From DATMYQ01 sp035560935 (lineage in GTDB: Bacteria; Bacillota; Negativicutes; Sporomusales; Sporomusaceae), in assembly GCA_035560935.1 (NCBI GenBank), contig DATMYQ010000165.1:1-9528 (forward strand): a stretch of DNA of 9,528 bases, written 5' to 3'. Position numbers and translations under genes: made by a program. Below, in pieces: positions 5,864-9,528 of the stretch (the first letter of the stretch is position 1; the number at the start of each line of letters is the position of its first letter). Below the pieces are notes generated by a model that searched no databases, was not told the origin of the DNA, and saw only the letters and a program-made list of their open reading frames with translations.

Positions 5864-6643
5864 TTATGGCCGCGCATTACGCTGGATCAAAATTTCCACC
5901 CGCCGATTCTGCGTCCGGCCTTCAAAAGAATCATTGCTGGCCAGCGGTTGATACTCACCGTAGCCAATCGCACTGAAGCGGGTAGGCTGTAGCCGGTTAT
6001 CCTGGCTCAGCAAAAAGCGCATAAAGTTTACAGCCCGCCGCGAACTTAATTCCCAGTTGGAAGGAAACTCAGCCGTATTGATCGGGTCCGTATCCGTATG
6101 CCCGGAAATTGCGACCTTCTGCGGTAAAGTCGACAGCATCTTCGCCAGTTCACCGCCAAAGCGCCGGGCACCCGGCAGCAAATTCGCACTGCCTGACGGA
6201 AATACCGCCGTATCCCGGATCCGTATCACCAAACCTTCTTCCGTTAACGTCGTCTGCAAATCACCGCTCATCCCGTTATCCGCAATATATTTATCCAGCG
6301 ACTTCTTGGTTTGGATCAGCTGCACCGTTTCTTGCATATATGCTTTTTCCGAATCCCCTACCATCATATTCATCACCGAAGGAACATTCTCCAGTTTTGG
6401 CGGATTACTCGGAGCATCAGAAGGTTGCTGTGACGTACGCATTTGTTCAAAAATCGATGTATTGCCGCTAAAGGCCTGAACAAAAGATCTTGACATCAGA
6501 TCAAACTTCTTTTGTTCCACCTGAGACACGGCAAACATAACAATAAACAAAGCCAGTAACAATGTCAGCAAATCTGAATACGGAACAAGCCAGGTTTCGT
6601 CCGCGTGTTCTTCATGCGGCGGACCATGTTTCTTTCTGGACAT
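5864..6643 (-). CDS. motB: Flagellar motor stator protein MotB (OmpA-like)
   Basis: A 259-residue stator subunit that couples ion flow to flagellar rotation. A short charged cytoplasmic N-terminus (1-17) precedes one membrane helix (about 22-41) carrying the ion-binding aspartate in PYSDLLTLLLALF (Asp24). A linker and plug region (about 42-135) leads to a C-terminal OmpA-like peptidoglycan-binding domain (about 138-255) with SGHTDTDPI (180-188), NWELSSRRA (197-205), GYGEYQP and NRRVEI. The ATG overlaps the motA stop by one base (TAATG), with GGAGGG just upstream. The stop is followed by a terminator. Whether protons or sodium drive it cannot be decided from sequence alone. Confidence 0.94.
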   Translation of the reverse strand: MSRKKHGPPHEEHADETWLVPYSDLLTLLLALFIVMFAVSQVEQKKFDLMSRSFVQAFSGNTSIFEQMRTSQQPSDAPSNPPKLENVPSVMNMMVGDSEKAYMQETVQLIQTKKSLDKYIADNGMSGDLQTTLTEEGLVIRIRDTAVFPSGSANLLPGARRFGGELAKMLSTLPQKVAISGHTDTDPINTAEFPSNWELSSRRAVNFMRFLLSQDNRLQPTRFSAIGYGEYQPLASNDSFEGRTQNRRVEILIQRNARP

Positions 6644-7422
6644 TATTTACCCTCCGCTTTAAAGGCATCCCGTTCGCCCTGCGGAATAAAGACCATTAAT
6701 TTTGCTTCGATGGCCATCGGCGAATCCCCTGCCTGCAGGGACAGGATTCCTTCGATCATCATTTTCTTCAGTTCCACTTCTTTCTGAGAAATCAGCTTTA
6801 ATTTCGTAGAAAATGGATGCCATAAAACGTAACCGGTGAAGATACCCAGCAATGTCGCCACAAACGCAGCGGCAATTGCCGGTCCCAGCGCTTCCACGTC
6901 ATTCAGGTTAGCCAAAGCCGCAATCAAACCAATAACGGCGCCCAAAACACCCAGCGTCGGCGCGTACATCCCTGCCTGGGAGAAAAACAGCGCACCCTGG
7001 CGATGCCGCTCTTCCATCGCTTCAATGTCCGCATCCAGCACATCCCGGACAAAGTCCACATCCATGCCGTCGATGACCATGCTCATACCATTTTTCAAAA
7101 ACGGATCCTTAATTTCCTCCAAGCGGCCTTCCAGTGCCAAAATACCTTCCCGCCGGGCTATCTGAGACAGCTCCACAAACAGCTTTAACATGTCAAACTT
7201 GGGCATCAGCTCAACTTTTTTAAATAATAGCTTGGTAACCACGGGAAAATTTTTGAGTTTCTCCATCGGAAATGCGTTAAACAACGCCGCCGCGGTACCG
7301 ACGATAATGATCAAAAAAGCTGCCGGGTTAGCCAGTGCTGTGATCGGGGCTCCCTTTATCACCATCCCCACGAAGACAGCAAGAGTACCGCCGACTACAC
7401 CGATTATGGTTGATGTTTCCAA
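6643..7422 (-). CDS. motA: Flagellar motor stator protein MotA
   Basis: A 259-residue inner-membrane subunit that forms the ion channel of the flagellar stator with MotB. Four membrane helices are visible (about 3-22, 33-50, 148-170 and 181-203). The large cytoplasmic loop carries the conserved charged stretch ARREGILALE (Arg90, Glu92), and the third helix holds the conserved proline in YAPTLGVLGAVIG (Pro155). The start is TTG 7422, with GGGAGGG about 8 bases upstream; the protein begins METSTIIGVVGGT as expected for the family. It is the first gene of a two-gene operon. The 5' leader holds a strong hairpin (7453-7471) and AT-rich promoter-like sites. No other flagellar gene is visible nearby. 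Confidence 0.94.
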   Translation of the reverse strand: METSTIIGVVGGTLAVFVGMVIKGAPITALANPAAFLIIIVGTAAALFNAFPMEKLKNFPVVTKLLFKKVELMPKFDMLKLFVELSQIARREGILALEGRLEEIKDPFLKNGMSMVIDGMDVDFVRDVLDADIEAMEERHRQGALFFSQAGMYAPTLGVLGAVIGLIAALANLNDVEALGPAIAAAFVATLLGIFTGYVLWHPFSTKLKLISQKEVELKKMMIEGILSLQAGDSPMAIEAKLMVFIPQGERDAFKAEGK

Positions 7423-7452
7423 AACTTACCCTCCCCCACGACAATTCCTCTC

Positions 7453-7471
7453 GGCGTCGTCCAACAACGCC
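7453..7471 (-). repeat. Leader hairpin upstream of motA
   Basis: GGCGTCGT (7453-7460) and ACAACGCC (7464-7471) form an 8-base-pair stem with one G-U wobble on the minus-strand RNA and a 3-base loop. It ends about 14 bases before the GGGGGAGGG ribosome site. ACGAC of its 3' arm (7460-7456) could instead pair with GTCGT (7442-7438) next to the ribosome site. Confidence 0.5.
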
Positions 7472-7488
7472 CGCCACAAAATGTGTCG

Positions 7489-7527
7489 ATTATAGTCCGT
7501 CATCCCTGACAAACCCTTATAATACCA
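7489..7527 (-). promoter_or_regulatory. Promoter-like sites upstream of motA
   Basis: Two -10 candidates lie on the minus strand: TATAAT at 7494-7489 and an extended -10 TGGTATTAT at 7527-7519. Neither has a good -35 at 16-18 bases. I did not find a flagellar sigma (SigD/FliA) box with correct spacing in the 215-base gap before motA. GACTATAA at 7496-7489 partly resembles GCCGATAA, but no TAAA stands at the required distance. Confidence 0.35.
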
Positions 7528-7588
7528 CTACATTTTTATATTATTCTCTGATCAAAATGAAACTCCTGCATATTTCCCGGTATGCGCT

Positions 7589-7608
7589 TTTTTTCTAATA
7601 AGAAAAAA
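7589..7608 (-). repeat. AT-only inverted repeat after moeA
   Basis: TTTTTTCT (7589-7596) and AGAAAAAA (7601-7608) are exact complements around AATA, 30 bases after the moeA stop. The stem has a single G-C pair and no following T-tract on the minus strand, so it is at best a weak terminator. Confidence 0.3.
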
Positions 7609-7637
7609 TTGCCTGATTTTTCCTCCCTCACTCACGA

Positions 7638-8852
7638 CTACGCATCCGTCAGCAGCAGTACATCCACTTCCGTTCCCGCCGGCAACGGGCCGCTCTCCGG
7701 CGGAATCACAATCAGGGCATTGGCCAGCATGGCGGATTTCAACATTCCATTCCCCTGACGGCGCAACGGGTCCGCCAAAATATCTCCGCCTTTCTGCCAG
7801 CAGCGAGCCCAGACAAATCGTTTGGAGCCGCTTCCCTTGGCAAAAGGCCGGGCCAGTGTAGCTTTCAGTTCCGGGCGCCACCAACTTTTCCGTCCGCTCA
7901 TTTTCATCAATAGCGGACGCACCAGCAATTCAAACGAAATGGCCGCCGCCGCCGGATTACCGGAAAGCCCTATGTACAGTTTACCATTCTTGTTACCGGC
8001 CAGCACCGGCATACCCGGTTTCATGCTGACCCGGTCAAATAAGAGAGTAATGCCTAATTTCTTATATACTTCACCAATCAAATCATAATCCCCCACCGAA
8101 GCACCGCCGGTGGTAACCATCAGATCATAATTTTCGTTTTGTTCCAATAACGCCGCAATCGCGTCCACATCATCTCCAACACGCCCCAGAAAGGCTACTT
8201 GGCCGCCGGCATCACTGACCTGGGCACTCAACATATAACTGTTAGAGTTGCGAATTTTCCCCGGTCCCAGCGGCTCATCCACCGCCACAATTTCACTGCC
8301 GGTGGCGATCAATGCCACCCGTGGCTTTTTATACACCCAGGGCCGAGCGTTGCCCAAGAGAGCCAGCATCCCCATAACGCCAACGTTTACCAGCGTTCCG
8401 GGCTGGATCATTTCTTCTCCCGCCAGCATTTCCTCCCCTTGATGGCAGATATTTTTATCCGCACCCCGTCCATCAAGAATTTCAACCCGTTTGCCTTTCA
8501 CTACAGTATCTTCCAGGCGGATAACGCCAGTAGCCCCCGGTGGTAATGGCGCTCCGGTCATAATCCGGCAGGCGGTCCCCTGCACCACCGTCTGCGTAGC
8601 GACACTGCCCGCCGGTACATTGTCCACCTCTTGCAGAACCACGGGTTTTTCCGGCGTCGCGGTTACCGTTTCCGCCGCAATGATCGCATATCCATCCAAT
8701 GGCGAGCGGTCAAAGGGCGGAAAATCCGTATCTGCCGCCACCGTTTCCGCCAAAATCCGCCGCCAGGCATTCTCCAGCTGAATTTGTTCCCGCTCCACTG
8801 CTACCGCTGCATTTAGTAAAATTTCCTGCGCAATTTCCAGTTTTAATGCCAT
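7638..8852 (-). CDS. moeA: Molybdopterin molybdenumtransferase MoeA
   Basis: A 404-residue cytoplasmic enzyme, of usual length, that inserts molybdate into adenylylated molybdopterin in the last step of molybdenum cofactor synthesis. Family motifs in order: FDRSPLDGYAI (47-57), RIMTGAPLPPGATGVIRLED (96-115), VALIATGSEIV (179-189), KIRNSNSYML, TTGGASVGDYDLIG (247-260), FDRVSMKPGMP (272-282) and GLSGNPAAAAISFE (295-308). The C-terminal beta domain (about 325-404) is complete. Start is ATG 8852 with GGAGGAG 10 bases upstream; the frame extends to 8912 but the added residues are not family-like. No partner such as moaA, mobA or a molybdate transporter is in view. It stands alone between the ferritin terminator and motA. 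Confidence 0.95.
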   Translation of the reverse strand: MALKLEIAQEILLNAAVAVEREQIQLENAWRRILAETVAADTDFPPFDRSPLDGYAIIAAETVTATPEKPVVLQEVDNVPAGSVATQTVVQGTACRIMTGAPLPPGATGVIRLEDTVVKGKRVEILDGRGADKNICHQGEEMLAGEEMIQPGTLVNVGVMGMLALLGNARPWVYKKPRVALIATGSEIVAVDEPLGPGKIRNSNSYMLSAQVSDAGGQVAFLGRVGDDVDAIAALLEQNENYDLMVTTGGASVGDYDLIGEVYKKLGITLLFDRVSMKPGMPVLAGNKNGKLYIGLSGNPAAAAISFELLVRPLLMKMSGRKSWWRPELKATLARPFAKGSGSKRFVWARCWQKGGDILADPLRRQGNGMLKSAMLANALIVIPPESGPLPAGTEVDVLLLTDA

Positions 8853-8900
8853 TAGTACCCGACTCCTCCGAACATTACTTTCGAAGCCCCTTGCTTCCTT

Positions 8901-8930
8901 TGTATCAAACACCTATATCCTTTGCGTCAA
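8901..8930 (-). promoter_or_regulatory. Possible moeA promoter
   Basis: TTGACG (8930-8925) is a good -35. At 17-18 bases the -10 candidates are TGATAC or GATACA (8907-8901), both weak. Position, between the ferritin terminator and moeA, is right. No molybdenum-cofactor riboswitch was recognised in the roughly 140 bases available. Confidence 0.3.
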
Positions 8931-8993
8931 TTCGCCACACTCTGGTTTTAATCCTGCAAAATATCGAATCACTGCCGAGAAAAGCACAAAATA

Positions 8994-9026
8994 AGCAAGT
9001 GCCCCGGCTAAGCCTTGGCACTTGCT
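8994..9026 (-). terminator. Terminator hairpin after the ferritin gene
   Basis: AGCAAGTGCC (8994-9003) and GGCACTTGCT (9017-9026) form a perfect 10-base-pair stem around a 13-base loop. On the minus strand it is followed by TTATTTTG, a moderate T-tract. It lies 28 bases after the ferritin stop. Confidence 0.75.
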
Positions 9027-9054
9027 ATTGTCAATTCCTGCTATTGAGTTGCGT

Positions 9055-9528
9055 TTAAGCCCGTTTTCCCAGTTCTTTGTCCATATAGAACAGGGCTCCG
9101 CTTTTCTCCGGAATCAATTTCAGTTTTTCGAGAATCTCCGTGGCCGAAGCTTCTTCTTCAATCTGCTCCGTTACAAACCACTGGAGGAAGATCTGGGTGG
9201 CCAGGTCTTTTTCGGCCACAGCCACTTCATACAATTTGTTGATTAGGTCGGTCACGTGCTGCTCGTGTGACAACACTTTCTGGAACAGTTCCACCGGAGT
9301 CCCAAACTCCACCGGCGGCGCATCAATCGCTTTTAATTCCAATTTTCCGCCCCGTGAGAGCAAGTAGTCGATGAATTTAAAGGCGTGAGCCGTTTCCTCC
9401 TGATACTGAACGCGCAGCCAGTTAGCAAAACCTTTCAGATTTTGTCCCTCCGTGTAACCGGCCATTGCCAGATACAGGTGAGCCGAAAACATTTCCGCCT
9501 GAATTTGATTATTGATCGCCTTTTGTAC
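9055..9528 (-). CDS. Ferritin (non-heme), N-terminus cut by window edge
   Basis: Iron-storage protein that oxidises Fe(II) and stores it inside a 24-subunit shell. Visible are 157 residues down to the TAA at 9055. The frame stays open to base 9528, and the first visible residues, VQKAINNQIQAEMFSAHLYL, belong to ferritin helix A, so the Met at 9492 is internal and roughly ten residues are missing. Ferroxidase-site residues are recognisable: Glu in QAEMFSAHLYLAMAGY, Glu and His in YQEETAHAFKF, and Glu in TEQIEEEASATEIL. The order and spacing fit bacterial ferritin A rather than bacterioferritin, and no heme-binding Met pattern was noted. A terminator follows. The promoter, and any Fur or PerR box, lies outside the window. 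Confidence 0.93.
   Translation of the reverse strand, partial: VQKAINNQIQAEMFSAHLYLAMAGYTEGQNLKGFANWLRVQYQEETAHAFKFIDYLLSRGGKLELKAIDAPPVEFGTPVELFQKVLSHEQHVTDLINKLYEVAVAEKDLATQIFLQWFVTEQIEEEASATEILEKLKLIPEKSGALFYMDKELGKRA

Noticed and set aside
6057..7165. Plus-strand frames of 109-140 codons opposite motB and motA
   Set aside because: Shadows of the motility genes; composition and content are those of antisense translation.
7552..7884. Minus-strand 110-codon frame overlapping the moeA end
   Set aside because: It is an out-of-frame reading of moeA's C-terminal domain, which is complete in its own frame.
8853..9054. Molybdenum-cofactor riboswitch before moeA
   Set aside because: The only strong structure in this gap is the ferritin terminator; the remaining bases show no recognisable riboswitch fold.
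1..9528. Mobile element, CRISPR array, tRNA or phage-defence island
   Set aside because: No repeated spacer pattern, transposase, integrase, tRNA-like fold or defence gene was seen; the mazEF-type pair is the chromosomal EndoA module next to acpS-nnr.

Overview
All genes in this window lie on the minus strand, so transcription runs from high to low coordinates. There are twelve protein genes, two of them cut by the window edges. No RNA gene, mobile element, CRISPR array or phage gene was seen. The content suggests a flagellated, endospore-forming Firmicute: a GerM-type sporulation/germination lipoprotein, an AMIN-domain cell-wall amidase, an EndoA (MazF) toxin of the Bacillus/Clostridium type, AcpS next to a fused NAD(P)HX repair enzyme, and MotA/MotB. 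Base composition looks balanced and the AMIN+Amidase_3 architecture fits Negativicutes (Sporomusaceae-like). The family-level placement is an inference from gene content only.

Layout from the right edge in transcription order: (1) a ferritin whose N-terminus is cut off, ending at a strong terminator hairpin (8994-9026); (2) moeA, molybdopterin molybdenumtransferase; (3) motA-motB, a one-base-overlap pair ending at a terminator (5814-5841); (4) acpS-nnr, overlapping by ATGA: holo-ACP synthase and the bifunctional NAD(P)H-hydrate epimerase/dehydratase; (5) the ndoAI-ndoA (mazE-mazF type) antitoxin-toxin pair, preceded by a promoter with both consensus sigma-A hexamers placed directly after the nnr stop and followed by a terminator (2957-2982); (6) a probable secreted lipoprotein with a ComEC-like metallo-beta-lactamase fold, followed at once by a small DUF3006 protein; (7) an N-acetylmuramoyl-L-alanine amidase translationally coupled to a GerMN lipoprotein that runs off the left edge.

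The groups are functionally separate housekeeping or envelope modules: iron storage, molybdenum cofactor, motility, fatty-acid carrier activation plus metabolite repair, toxin-antitoxin, and cell wall/sporulation. Several starts were moved on ribosome-binding-site evidence: amidase to TTG 1710, DUF3006 to ATG 2024, MBL protein to ATG 2918, nnr to ATG 5364, acpS to GTG 5741 and moeA to ATG 8852.

I did not find a convincing undescribed system. The items most worth a second look are the MBL/DUF3006 pair, the hairpin-bearing motA leader, and a candidate acpS promoter lying inside the motB terminator.
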